64,000 nt of DNA from positions 1-64,000 of the forward strand of contig JAYFOA010000012.1 of NCBI GenBank assembly GCA_034933145.1, read 5' to 3'. The notes beneath the pieces are model-generated. The model had not been told where the DNA came from. It saw only the letters and a program-made list of their open reading frames with translations, and made no database searches. Shown here one piece after another: positions 32,429 through 40,509 of this stretch (positions are counted from its first letter, which is position 1; every line of letters starts with the position of its first letter). Origin of the DNA: UBA4644 sp034933145. Its GTDB lineage: Bacteria; Bacillota; Clostridia; Oscillospirales; Butyricicoccaceae. Made by a program: the position numbers and the translations under genes.

Positions 32429-33442
32429 CTATATAATAAAATTCTGAATTGCGTTAAAAAAGTAGCCCACGATGATAATGCCGATCGTACAGATGGCAAT
32501 AAACAGTGCCAGAAGCTTCGGCTTGACCGCCTTGCGCAGCATGATCATGGACGGCAGAGACAAGGTCGTGACAGCCATCATAAACGACAGGATCGTACCC
32601 AGCTGCGCTCCCTTGGACAGCAAGGCTTCCGCGATTGGAATCGTACCGAAAATATCGGCATACATGGGGACGCCGATCAGGGTAGCCAAAATAACGCCAA
32701 ATGGATTTTTGCTGCCGAGAACTGCGGTAACCCACGTTTCCGGAATCCAATTGTGGATGATGGCGCCGATCCCTACACCGATCAGAACATAAGGGAACAC
32801 TTTTTTAAAGGTAGACAGCATTTGTTCCTTCGCGTAGACCAGCCGGTCCTTCTTTGTCAGATCCGGTGAATCAATATCGACGCTCCCGGCCGTCAGGATG
32901 AAGCTTTCAACATGCTTCTCCATGTGCAGTTTTTCGATCAGCGTACCACCCGTGACCGCGACGATCAGCCCGACAACCACATAGATAACGGCCACCTTTG
33001 CTCCGAAAATCCCCATCAGCAAAAGTAAGGAGGCAAGGTCAACCATCGGGGAAGAAATGAGAAATGAAAACGTTACTCCGACCGGAAGTCCGGCGGAGGT
33101 AAAACCAATGAACAGCGGAATGGAGGAGCAGGAGCAGAACGGCGTCACCGTCCCAAGGAGCGCTGCAATGCAGTTAGCCCCAACACCGTGAAACCGGCCA
33201 AGAATCTTCTTACTGCGCTCCGGCGGAAAATAGCTTTGGACATAACTGATCAAAAAGATCAGAATGCAAAGAAGCACCGTGATCTTAATCACATCGTAAA
33301 GAAAGAACCGAAGGCTCCCGGCCACACGGGTGGACATGTCAAGTCCAAGCCCGGAAAGGCCAAGCCCAATCAGCTCATCCAGCCATTTCATGCCTAGGAT
33401 CTGGTACTGGAAAAAATCCCAGGCCGCTTTTAAAATCTGCAT
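32429..33442 (-). CDS. ArsP/SO_0444-type permease (DUF318)
   Basis: A 337-residue integral membrane protein of the COG0701 permease family with about eight helices. The signature ALLGTVTPFCSCSSIPLFIG contains the paired cysteines that bind trivalent arsenicals in ArsP. A large cytosolic loop (about residues 170-215) separates the two halves, and GVPMYADIFGTIPIAEALL is typical of the second. ArsP exports organoarsenicals; relatives carry copper or zinc. It is the first gene after arsR, separated by an ArsR-like palindrome. No ArsB or Acr3 arsenite exporter is found in the window. Confidence 0.85.
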   Translation of the reverse strand: MQILKAAWDFFQYQILGMKWLDELIGLGLSGLGLDMSTRVAGSLRFFLYDVIKITVLLCILIFLISYVQSYFPPERSKKILGRFHGVGANCIAALLGTVTPFCSCSSIPLFIGFTSAGLPVGVTFSFLISSPMVDLASLLLLMGIFGAKVAVIYVVVGLIVAVTGGTLIEKLHMEKHVESFILTAGSVDIDSPDLTKKDRLVYAKEQMLSTFKKVFPYVLIGVGIGAIIHNWIPETWVTAVLGSKNPFGVILATLIGVPMYADIFGTIPIAEALLSKGAQLGTILSFMMAVTTLSLPSMIMLRKAVKPKLLALFIAICTIGIIIVGYFFNAIQNFII

Positions 33443-33478
33443 TGCGGATTAAACCTCCCTTTCAATAACAGAATCATC

Positions 33479-33498
33479 GCATCAAATAATTTTGATGC
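33479..33498. promoter_or_regulatory. Second putative ArsR operator
   Basis: GCATCAAA-TAAT-TTTGATGC is a perfect palindrome between arsR and the permease gene. It shares the ATCAAAT core with the operator upstream of arsR. A further hairpin, AGAAAAATAC/GTATTTTTCT (33508-33534), overlaps the arsR end. Confidence 0.65.
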
Positions 33499-33532
33499 AT
33501 ACAGCTTAGAAAAATACATTCAAAGTATTTTT

Positions 33533-33844
33533 CTATCGGCAGCAGCTATTTTCTTCCGTCGCCGTGTTCGGCGTTGTCAGTTCTTTAAGCAGCACACCGG
33601 CATAAGCGCTGCCCTTTTCACTGATTTTATAATGCGTCCACTTGCCTTCCTGTCGACTTTCCACAATACCTGACTCGACCAATATCTTCATATGATATGA
33701 AAGTCCGGATTGCCCTACGTCCAACTGATCAAGCAAAATGCAGGCGCATTTCTCGCCGCTGCGCAGCAGCTCGAGTATTTTTAATCTGTTTTCATCACAA
33801 AAAGCTTTAAACACTTTTGCGTATCCTTCATATGGGGTCGCCAC
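33533..33844 (-). CDS. arsR: ArsR-family metalloregulator
   Basis: A 103-residue winged-helix repressor: AKVFKAFCDENRLKILELLR, then SGEKCACILLDQLDVGQSGL and SYHMKILVESGIVESRQEGK. Cysteines in GEKCACILL occupy the arsenic-binding ELCVCDL position; more cysteines (SCCR) end the protein. As(III) binding would release it from DNA. GTG at 33844 fits the GAGGTG site; an in-frame GTG at 33853 is part of that site. Palindromic operators lie upstream (33856-33877) and downstream (33479-33498). Confidence 0.9.
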   Translation of the reverse strand: MATPYEGYAKVFKAFCDENRLKILELLRSGEKCACILLDQLDVGQSGLSYHMKILVESGIVESRQEGKWTHYKISEKGSAYAGVLLKELTTPNTATEENSCCR

Positions 33845-33855
33845 AATTATCACCT

Positions 33856-33877
33856 CATATCAAATTTATTTGATATG
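33856..33877. promoter_or_regulatory. ArsR operator palindrome
   Basis: Two 10-base arms, CATATCAAAT and ATTTGATATG, flank TT immediately upstream of the arsR ribosome binding site. This is the expected position for autoregulation. It lies about 130 bases from the divergent AraC-family promoter. Confidence 0.75.
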
Positions 33878-34003
33878 TTATAGTATATGCACTGAACTCT
33901 GGTTTGTCAATATGATCTTCTTGGGTAATTCAATTTTTATTGGCAATATACAGGCATATGTGGCTGGTAAATTATGCGCAGCGTAAAACAGGGCCGAGGT
34001 CAA

Positions 34004-34032
34004 TTGCCATCGGGCTGCCGCGCATGTATAAT
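34004..34032 (+). promoter_or_regulatory. Promoter of the AraC-family gene
   Basis: TTGCCA (34004-34009) and TATAAT (34027-34032) with exactly 17 bases between them. The leader would be about 100 nt. Confidence 0.65.
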
Positions 34033-34140
34033 TAGTCGACAGGCATCACCTCTGTTCGGCACACAGATTTGAAAAGCACAAAAAGTCGAGATATTCACAT
34101 ATAAAGCTGCAATAATGGTATGTGCAAGGAGGTGATACAG

Positions 34141-35022
34141 ATGACAGATAAGGTAGAGGCCGTTCAGCGAATGCAGAATTATATTGAGTCCCATCTGGAA
34201 GAACGCATAACCCCAGCGGATCTATCCGAAGCAGCCCTGTATTCTCCATGGTATTCGGCCCGGTTATTTAAGGAGCTGACCGGCCTATCCCCGGCGGATT
34301 ACATCCGGCGGCTCAAATTGTCCCGATCAGCGATACGACTGCGGGACGAGGCCTGCCGGATCATTGATGTGGCCTATGACATGGGGTTTGGCAGCGTAGA
34401 TGGCTATCAGCGGGCCTTTTCCCGTGAATTCGGCTGCAATCCGGGTGAATATGCCCAAAAGCCGATACCGCTGTCACTGTTCATCCCGTACGGCGTGAAA
34501 TACAGAGAACTAGGGAAGGAGCCTGTCAGCATGGAAAACATCAAAAGCGTCTTCATTCAGGTGATTGAAAAACCGGCTCGCAAAGTTATTCTTAAGCGCG
34601 GTCAACACGCATCGGAATACTGGACGTACTGCCGGGAGGTAGGTTGTGACGTATGGGGCGTACTCACCAGCATGAAGTCTTTGTGCAGCGAGCCCATATG
34701 CCTCTGGCTGCCGGACCGGTATCGCAGCCCGGGAACCTCGGAATATGTACAGGGTGTCGAGGCAGCCACCGACTACAGCGGGCCTGTCCCCGACGGGTTT
34801 GATGTAATTGACCTGCCGGAGGCAAAGTATCTGATGTTCCAGGGAGAACCATTCGAAGAAAAAGATTATTGCGAGGCGATTGTTGCGGTACAGCAGGCTA
34901 TGGGCCGCTACGACCCTGCGGTTATTGGATATGCCTGGGACGACGCCAACCCCCGCATACAGCTGGAGCCGATCGGCACGCGGGGGTATATCGAAATGCG
35001 GGCTGTAAAACCAATTGCCTGA
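34141..35022 (+). CDS. AraC-family regulator with GyrI-like effector domain
   Basis: A 293-residue regulator. Residues 1-105 hold two helix-turn-helix motifs of the AraC type: ITPADLSEAALYSPWYSARL and RIIDVAYDMGFGSVDGYQRA, then FSREFGCNPGEYAQ. The C-terminal 160 residues are a GyrI-like/SRPBCC ligand-binding domain ending GYIEMRAVKPIA, similar to Rob/BmrR-type drug sensors. The ATG at 34141 follows a perfect AAGGAGGTGAT site. The gene is divergent from the arsenic operon and followed by a cupin gene. It may activate a small-molecule response; the ligand is unknown. Confidence 0.88.
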   Translation: MTDKVEAVQRMQNYIESHLEERITPADLSEAALYSPWYSARLFKELTGLSPADYIRRLKLSRSAIRLRDEACRIIDVAYDMGFGSVDGYQRAFSREFGCNPGEYAQKPIPLSLFIPYGVKYRELGKEPVSMENIKSVFIQVIEKPARKVILKRGQHASEYWTYCREVGCDVWGVLTSMKSLCSEPICLWLPDRYRSPGTSEYVQGVEAATDYSGPVPDGFDVIDLPEAKYLMFQGEPFEEKDYCEAIVAVQQAMGRYDPAVIGYAWDDANPRIQLEPIGTRGYIEMRAVKPIA

Positions 35023-35126
35023 TTCCGGCCTAATCTTTGCCATATGTGTCCGTACCGGCAGGTAGGGCACATATGGCGTTCTCCTTCCATAAAATGGGAT
35101 ATAGCCATAGGAAGGAGCTGAGCCGT

Positions 35127-35582
35127 TTGTACAATAATCGCCCCTATCCCGACAATATGAATTCCTATATGGTTTTTGCGGATTACGGGCCGGAACCGTT
35201 TGTTGTAAATATCAATCAGGCCACAAGGCAGAATACTACTTATCGCACCGCCCTTTGGACAGGAGAGCATCTGCAGCTTACCCTGATGAGCATCCCTGTC
35301 GGCGAGGATATCGGTTTGGAAATCCATCCTTCCATCGATCAGTTCTTACGTATCGAGCAGGGGCAGGGGCTGGTCAAGATGGGGCAAAACAAAGATGCCC
35401 CGAATCTTCAGCAAAAAGTTGCCGGCGGCTATGCCGTTTTCATCCCGGCAGGGACATGGCATAACCTGATCAATACAGGCAACATACCGTTGAAGCTATA
35501 TTCAATCTACGCCCCGCCCCAGCATCCGAAGGGCACGGTCCATCGAAAAAAAGCGGACGCAGTCGCTGCAGAACATACATAA
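35127..35582 (+). CDS. Cupin-domain protein
   Basis: A 151-residue single-domain cupin. The metal-binding barrel motifs are visible: GEDIGLEIHPSIDQFLRIEQ (first motif with His and Glu) and PAGTWHNLINTG (second His). FADYGPEPFVVNINQAT and TALWTGEHLQLTLMSI are typical of the conserved family often annotated as cupin or mannose-6-phosphate isomerase-like. TTG at 35127 is chosen because AAGGAG lies 9 bases upstream; a frame opening at 35037 has no such site. Enzymatic activity is not established. Confidence 0.82.
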   Translation: MYNNRPYPDNMNSYMVFADYGPEPFVVNINQATRQNTTYRTALWTGEHLQLTLMSIPVGEDIGLEIHPSIDQFLRIEQGQGLVKMGQNKDAPNLQQKVAGGYAVFIPAGTWHNLINTGNIPLKLYSIYAPPQHPKGTVHRKKADAVAAEHT

Positions 35583-35592
35583 GCTAAAATGT

Positions 35593-35633
35593 CAGTGCGG
35601 ACGCCGTCATGCAAGATGAAGGCGTCCGCACTG
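35593..35633 (+). terminator. Stem-loop terminator of the cupin gene
   Basis: CAGTGCGGACGCC and GGCGTCCGCACTG form a perfect 13-bp stem with a 15-base loop. Only a weak TTATACT follows. Confidence 0.7.
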
Positions 35634-35720
35634 TTATACTATCAATACGCTATGCTATTTTATACGGTTCTTTTCACAGGCAACGGAACGTACCGTTCTG
35701 TATCCTCTTTGAGTTGGTGC

Positions 35721-36191
35721 TTAGTCCTGCGGGTTTCCCATGCAGAGGCCTGATCCATTGCCGGCGGCGTTTCGATTCCCTCTGCCGTGATTCCCGTTCA
35801 TGCCGCCAAATCCGGCGCCCACCCCCGATCCGGCCCCGCCGGAGCCGCTTCCATCACAATTGGTCTGGTTCGTCTCCATGGCTGTAAGAATGGCGTCCGC
35901 CCGTTCCTGGGTCATGGTGCCTTCCGAGACTCGTTCATCCAGATAGGCCTCTTTCTGCTCCAGCATCTGCGATTTGAATTGATTCAGCACTCCGTACTCA
36001 TTGGCAATTGTGCCGTACGTCAATCCCGTTTCTGCTTTTTCCGCTGCGATGCTTTCCTCCGATTTGCCGGTAAGTCCGGCCACGATCCCGGCAAGCGTAT
36101 CATTGTTTGACGCGGCCAGGGCGGCGATCGAAGTTGCGCTGAGCGCCAGCGCCACTGCCCCGATCACTGCGATTTTTTTCAAGTTTTTCAT
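35721..36191 (-). CDS. Secreted DUF2680-like protein with Gly/Asn-rich tail
   Basis: A 156-residue exported protein. The signal peptide is IAVIGAVALALSATSIAALA. The central domain resembles DUF2680: GLTYGTIANEYGVLNQFKSQ, LDERVSEGTMTQERADAILT. The C-terminal about 45 residues are rich in Gly, Asn and Ser (GSGSGGAGSGVGAGFGG). The ATG at 36191 follows AAGGAGAAG. DUF2680 proteins are found in clostridia near redox or two-component genes; their role is unknown. It lies at the end of a minus-strand group with a membrane protein and a NapH-like protein. Confidence 0.7.
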   Translation of the reverse strand: MKNLKKIAVIGAVALALSATSIAALAASNNDTLAGIVAGLTGKSEESIAAEKAETGLTYGTIANEYGVLNQFKSQMLEQKEAYLDERVSEGTMTQERADAILTAMETNQTNCDGSGSGGAGSGVGAGFGGMNGNHGRGNRNAAGNGSGLCMGNPQD

Positions 36192-36311
36192 GTTTGTCTT
36201 CTCCTTTATGGTTTGTTTTTTTAGTGGGTATCGTTCTTTGTCTTCCATGCTTCAATTATGCCAGTCAAATTTGTCAAAACTATGTTTTTAATTTTCTGAT
36301 TTCGGGACTTT

Positions 36312-36791
36312 TTAATTGGCCGGCGCCGTATGGCTTTCCAGATACTCGCGCTGCACCTGCGACATTTTTCCTTTATCCGTCAGGATTTTTGCCGCGGCAG
36401 CCGGCAGATAGACCGCTTCCGATGAATCGTACGGAAGCCCCAGGTAATACGCCGCAAACATCCGGACGGACGCCGTGCCGATCTCATATTCCGACGCACC
36501 GTAAATTCCCTCAAGGTCCTTGCACTTAAAATCGGGTGCCGATGCTTCGGTAACCCCGAAAGCCTCGGACAGATCCGAAAAGGGGATTCCGTACAATTGA
36601 CTGATATCGGAAAAGGTATAGGATCCTCGGATATCTGACGGGTCATATGCATCGGATTGCTGCCCGTCGTTAAGCTTTTTAGGTATCTTTGCTGATTTTG
36701 TCGTCCAGATCCCCAGGGCGGATGTGAGCGCGGTGCCGAAAATAAAAATGGCCAGTGTGATCAGGATAGCGGTCTGCGCCTTAATTTTCAT
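36312..36791 (-). CDS. Single-pass membrane protein, companion of the NapH-like protein
   Basis: A 159-residue protein with one N-terminal membrane helix (TAILITLAIFIFGTALTSAL) and an extracytoplasmic domain. The segment DIRGSYTFSDISQLYGIPFS, then DLSEAFGV, recurs in small proteins next to 4Fe-4S membrane proteins; EYEIGTASVRMFAAYYLGLP is also conserved there. The ATG at 36791 fits AAAGGAAG upstream. It overlaps the end of the NapH-like gene by 11 bases. No enzymatic motif is visible. It probably assembles with that protein. Confidence 0.6.
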   Translation of the reverse strand: MKIKAQTAILITLAIFIFGTALTSALGIWTTKSAKIPKKLNDGQQSDAYDPSDIRGSYTFSDISQLYGIPFSDLSEAFGVTEASAPDFKCKDLEGIYGASEYEIGTASVRMFAAYYLGLPYDSSEAVYLPAAAAKILTDKGKMSQVQREYLESHTAPAN

Positions 36792-37626
36792 GGGAAACAT
36801 CTTCCTTTCCGACGGTGAGGACGACCGTATCCTTTACCGGGCAGGAGGCCTCACTCAGACATTGATGGCAGCTGATGCACCGGTGATCCCGGATGACCGT
36901 TTGTCCTGAAACCTCAATATTCATCGGACATACCTGATCGCATTTCCGGCAGCCGATACAGGTGCTTTCCTTTCGTCGGATCCTGAAAATGCTGAAAGAG
37001 TTGAACACACCCAGCAGCGCCCCGTACGGGCAGAAATATTTGCACCAGGGCCGCTCAATCAGCAGAGACAGCAGGGAGATGATGCCGAGGGTAATGTAAG
37101 CGGATACGGCAACCTCATTTGTAAAGAAATTGAAGAGCGCATAGTACGGGTCAACCGCCTGGAAGACGAGGCGGGTGGAGACCGCCGTCTGATACAGGAC
37201 CATGAACAGGACCAAGTAGCGGAGATACCTCAGAACCCGGTCCAGCTTCTTGGGTACAATTCGGTTGTATTTCTTGGGAAAAAACTTTTTCCCAAGCATG
37301 CCGATCCATTCCTGAAATGATCCAAATGGACAGATATATCCGCAGAAAATCGTTCCGAAAAGAACCGCTACGATCAGTCCGAGGATCATAAGGATAAAGG
37401 ATGAATTGTGGATCTTCTGAATAAAGGCTCCGGCCGTCACGAATTCATATATAGTCACGACGCCGCCGAACGGGCAGACCGCATGCAGCGACGCATCGGA
37501 CAGAAACGGGAGTGAAATTCCCTTTTCCGCCATCCAGTTACCGGCCGCGATCAGAAACACAAGGATAAATGCGGAAATCTGCACGGCAGTCCGGATGACT
37601 ACCGCTTTTTTCTTTTTACTTTTCAC
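36781..37626 (-). CDS. NapH/MauN-type 4Fe-4S membrane protein
   Basis: A 281-residue integral membrane iron-sulfur protein with four to five helices. The two CxxxCP motifs in the membrane are CGYICPFGSFQEW and CKYFCPYGALLG. The C-terminal ferredoxin domain has CIGCRKCDQVCP and CISCHQCLSEASCP. Such proteins (NapH, YccM, RnfB-like) move electrons between quinone or flavin and periplasmic partners. It begins with GTG after GGGAGGAGG. The divergent two-component system and the two small exported proteins downstream suggest a regulated redox system; the electron partner is unknown. Confidence 0.87.
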   Translation of the reverse strand: MKSKKKKAVVIRTAVQISAFILVFLIAAGNWMAEKGISLPFLSDASLHAVCPFGGVVTIYEFVTAGAFIQKIHNSSFILMILGLIVAVLFGTIFCGYICPFGSFQEWIGMLGKKFFPKKYNRIVPKKLDRVLRYLRYLVLFMVLYQTAVSTRLVFQAVDPYYALFNFFTNEVAVSAYITLGIISLLSLLIERPWCKYFCPYGALLGVFNSFSIFRIRRKESTCIGCRKCDQVCPMNIEVSGQTVIRDHRCISCHQCLSEASCPVKDTVVLTVGKEDVSHEN

Positions 37627-37703
37627 CGATGAGGCCTCCTCCCTTTTGCCTTCAGATTACCCTCTGCTGATGTCAAAGAAGTGTCTTTGGGGGACCGAAT
37701 TTG

Positions 37704-37764
37704 TGTCATTCAATGGATAAATGACATACTTTTGCCATGCATTTCTGCTCTTTTATGATATAAT
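37704..37764 (+). promoter_or_regulatory. Divergent intergenic region: inverted repeat and extended -10 promoter
   Basis: TGTCATT (37704-37710) and AATGACA (37720-37726) are inverted with 9 bases between, a possible response-regulator site. TGATATAAT (37756-37764) is an extended -10 element, 30 bases before the response regulator gene. Confidence 0.55.
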
Positions 37765-37793
37765 CAAGCTATAAAAAATCTGGGAGGGACAAT

Positions 37794-38489
37794 ATGCCGA
37801 CGGTATTGATTGCCGACGACAACCGGCAAATCACATCCATTCTGGAAGAATACGCAAAAAAAGAAGGCCACACACCCTACACCGCGTTTGACGGGCAGGA
37901 GGCCCTGGATCTGTTTTACAAAATCCATCCTGATGTGGTCCTGCTGGACGTGATGATGCCAAAAATTGACGGGTTTGAAGTCTGCCGTGAGATTCGGAAG
38001 AAATACGATACGCCGGTGATCATGATCACGGCCCGGGGAGAAGACTTTGAACGGATCATGGGGCTTGACATCGGTGCGGATGATTATATTGTAAAGCCCT
38101 TCTCGCCCGGAGAAGTCATGGCCAGGATCCGCGCCGTCCTGCGGCGTATCTCGCGGGAAGACACGCAGAAGCGGCAGATCTTCACCTTTTCCAATCTGAC
38201 GATCGATCTTGATGAATATATTGTTTTTATTGGCGAAAGCAGAGTCCAGCTGACAAAAAAGGAAATCGAGATTCTCTGGACGCTCGCCGTCAGCCGAAAC
38301 AAAGTCTTTTCCCGCGACAATCTTTTGAACAGCCTGTGGGGTTATGATTATTTCGGAGATACACGTACGGTGGATTCGCACATTAAGCGTCTGCGGGCAA
38401 AACTTGACGCGTATCCCCATGCGGGTTGGGACATCAGCACGATCTGGGGCGTCGGATATAAATTTGAGGTAAAATCAGATGAACAGTAG
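37794..38489 (+). CDS. OmpR-family response regulator
   Basis: A 231-residue response regulator. The receiver has DD in IADDNRQ, the phospho-acceptor in VVLLDVMMPKIDG and the Lys in DDYIVKPFSPGEV. The winged-helix domain has VQLTKKEIEILWTLAVSRNK and VDSHIKRLRAKLD, ending IWGVGYKFE. It overlaps the kinase gene by 11 bases, a coupled pair. It diverges from the NapH-like operon and likely regulates it through the intergenic inverted repeat. Confidence 0.92.
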   Translation: MPTVLIADDNRQITSILEEYAKKEGHTPYTAFDGQEALDLFYKIHPDVVLLDVMMPKIDGFEVCREIRKKYDTPVIMITARGEDFERIMGLDIGADDYIVKPFSPGEVMARIRAVLRRISREDTQKRQIFTFSNLTIDLDEYIVFIGESRVQLTKKEIEILWTLAVSRNKVFSRDNLLNSLWGYDYFGDTRTVDSHIKRLRAKLDAYPHAGWDISTIWGVGYKFEVKSDEQ

Positions 38490-39921
38490 GATCGCCCGCA
38501 AGCTGATGCTGTATTTCGCTGCCGCCCTGCTCCTGTTTACCGTTGTAATCGGCGCCATTTTTATCACCCTGTTCCGGGCCCGGACGATCAGTGATCACCG
38601 AAACGATCTTGAAACGCGCGCTTTGTCCATTGCCGCCGCCCTGTCGGATTATATGGATGCTTCAGCTCCCGGCGGCAAGGGAATGATGGGAACCGGCGGC
38701 GGGGGCTATGGCGCGTATTTGCGATTCATCGACGATATCGCTATGAGCGACGTATGGATCGTTGATGAAAATCTTAATCTGATTACAAATTCTCAGATGG
38801 CGGGGCAAAGCTACAATTATGCCGATTTACCGGAGGATGCTGACCAGGTCGTAAAGGAAGTATTTGCTGGAAAAACCACATTCAGCGAGGGTTTCAGCAG
38901 CGTCTTAAACGCCCCTACGCTGACGGTCGGTACTCCGATCACGGTCAGCGGACAGATCGTGGGGGCCGTTCTGCTTCACTCTCCCATCGAGGGAATCACC
39001 GACGCGACCGCGCAAGGGGTTCGTATGCTGGCGATCAGCCTCCTGATCTCTCTCGCCCTTTCCGTGATCCTGTCCCTCTTTTTCGCCCTGTCCTTTACAA
39101 AGCCGCTGAATAAAATGAAATCCTCCGCCCTTCTGCTTGCCGAGGGCGACTATACAGCGAAGACCGGCGTGCGGCAAAAAGATGAGATTGGCGAGTTGGC
39201 GGGCACCATCGATATTCTCAGCGAGCGGCTTTCTGACGCAAAACAAGAAAGTGACCGGCTGGACAAGCTCCGCCATGATTTTGTCTCTAATATCTCCCAC
39301 GAACTGAAAACCCCGGTCACTGTGATGCGGGGCTCGTTGGAAGCGCTGTGTGACGGCGTGGTTACCGAGCCGGCACAGGTGAAAAGTTATCACCGGCAGA
39401 TGCTGAATGAGAGTCTTTTTTTACAGCGGCTGATTAACGATCTGCTGGACCTGTCCAAGCTTCAAAGTCCCGATTTCAAAATCGTTACGCAGGAGCTGAA
39501 CCTCTGCGATATCCTGCGCGATTCCATACGGAGCGCCGAGCATCTCGCACAGGAGAAGCAAATCCGGATTCTGCAGGAATTAGATACCGACTTCCTGACG
39601 GTAACCGGGGATTATGGACGGCTGCGCCAGATGTTCCTGATTGTGCTGGACAACGCTGTCAAATTCTCCCCCGAAGGAGGCGAGGTTCGTGTGGTGCTGA
39701 CCGGCGGCATCGTCTCGATCTGCGACCGGGGCACCGGGATCGCGGAAGAAGACCTGCCCCACATCTTTGACCGATTCTATAAGGTCAAATCAGAGGAGAA
39801 TAAGACGGGATCGGGTCTTGGCCTCGCAATCGCAAAGCAGATTGCCGACCGACACGGCATAGCCGTGTCCGTTACGAGCAGCCCGCCATCCGGTACGCAG
39901 TTCCGATTTCGCTTTAATTGA
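38479..39921 (+). CDS. Sensor histidine kinase
   Basis: A 480-residue membrane kinase. Two helices (LYFAAALLLFTVVIGAIFIT, and LAISLLISLALSVILSLFFA) flank an extracellular sensor of about 135 residues with a Gly-rich segment (APGGKGMMGTGGGGYG). A HAMP domain follows (KPLNKMKSSALLLAEGDYTA), then the phospho-acceptor H box NISHELKTPVTVM and the ATPase with N box DNAVKFSP, and G boxes DRGTGIAEED and GSGLGLAIAK. It phosphorylates the regulator encoded just upstream. The signal is unknown. Confidence 0.93.
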   Translation: MNSRIARKLMLYFAAALLLFTVVIGAIFITLFRARTISDHRNDLETRALSIAAALSDYMDASAPGGKGMMGTGGGGYGAYLRFIDDIAMSDVWIVDENLNLITNSQMAGQSYNYADLPEDADQVVKEVFAGKTTFSEGFSSVLNAPTLTVGTPITVSGQIVGAVLLHSPIEGITDATAQGVRMLAISLLISLALSVILSLFFALSFTKPLNKMKSSALLLAEGDYTAKTGVRQKDEIGELAGTIDILSERLSDAKQESDRLDKLRHDFVSNISHELKTPVTVMRGSLEALCDGVVTEPAQVKSYHRQMLNESLFLQRLINDLLDLSKLQSPDFKIVTQELNLCDILRDSIRSAEHLAQEKQIRILQELDTDFLTVTGDYGRLRQMFLIVLDNAVKFSPEGGEVRVVLTGGIVSICDRGTGIAEEDLPHIFDRFYKVKSEENKTGSGLGLAIAKQIADRHGIAVSVTSSPPSGTQFRFRFN

Positions 39922-40023
39922 AAAAATATCTGCATATCTTTTTCAGGTATGCAGAATTTTTTTATCCGGCAAACGGATCTGCTTTTTTAAATCGTATTTA
40001 GGTCAGAAGGGAGGGGAATCCGA

Positions 40024-40509
40024 TTGAGCCAATCGCCGTGCACTGACGATTACATCTCCACAGCAATTGAAAAGCATGCGGATATGGTTCGCCGCATTTG
40101 TTTTCTGTATTTGCGAAACAGCGCAGACGTGGAAGATGTCTTTCAGGAGGTATTCCTCAGCTTCTTCCTGAATTACGCATCATTTGAAAACGACGACCAC
40201 CAGAAGGCCTGGCTGTGCCGGGTAGCCTTTAATAAGTGTAAAGATCATTGCAAAAGCTTTTGGCGCAGAAAAGTCGTCAGCATAGAGGAAATGGAGATTC
40301 CCTATGAAAATCCGGAGCAGGACGGCCTGATCAAGTCGGTTTTGGGTTTGCCTCCTGATCAGAAAGAGGTTGTATATCTGCATTACTATGAAGACCGTAC
40401 CATCCCGGAGATCGCAGAGATCATGCGAAAAAATATAAACACTGTATATTCCATCCTCCGCCGTGCAAAAGCGCAGCTAAAAAAGAAAGTTGGTGACGAC
40501 GGGCTATGA
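40024..40509 (+). CDS. ECF sigma factor (intact paralogue)
   Basis: A 161-residue ECF sigma-70 factor. Region 2 is DMVRRICFLYLRNSADVEDV, then FQEVFLSFFLNYASFE; region 4 is LGLPPDQKEVVYLHYYEDRT, then IPEIAEIMRKNINTVYSILR. It starts with TTG after GGGAGGGG. It is about as long as the frameshifted copy at 8299 and shares DVF(Q), KAW and CKDH landmarks, so it serves as a guide to that defect. It overlaps its RsgI-like anti-sigma gene by four bases (ATGA). Confidence 0.93.
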   Translation: MSQSPCTDDYISTAIEKHADMVRRICFLYLRNSADVEDVFQEVFLSFFLNYASFENDDHQKAWLCRVAFNKCKDHCKSFWRRKVVSIEEMEIPYENPEQDGLIKSVLGLPPDQKEVVYLHYYEDRTIPEIAEIMRKNINTVYSILRRAKAQLKKKVGDDGL

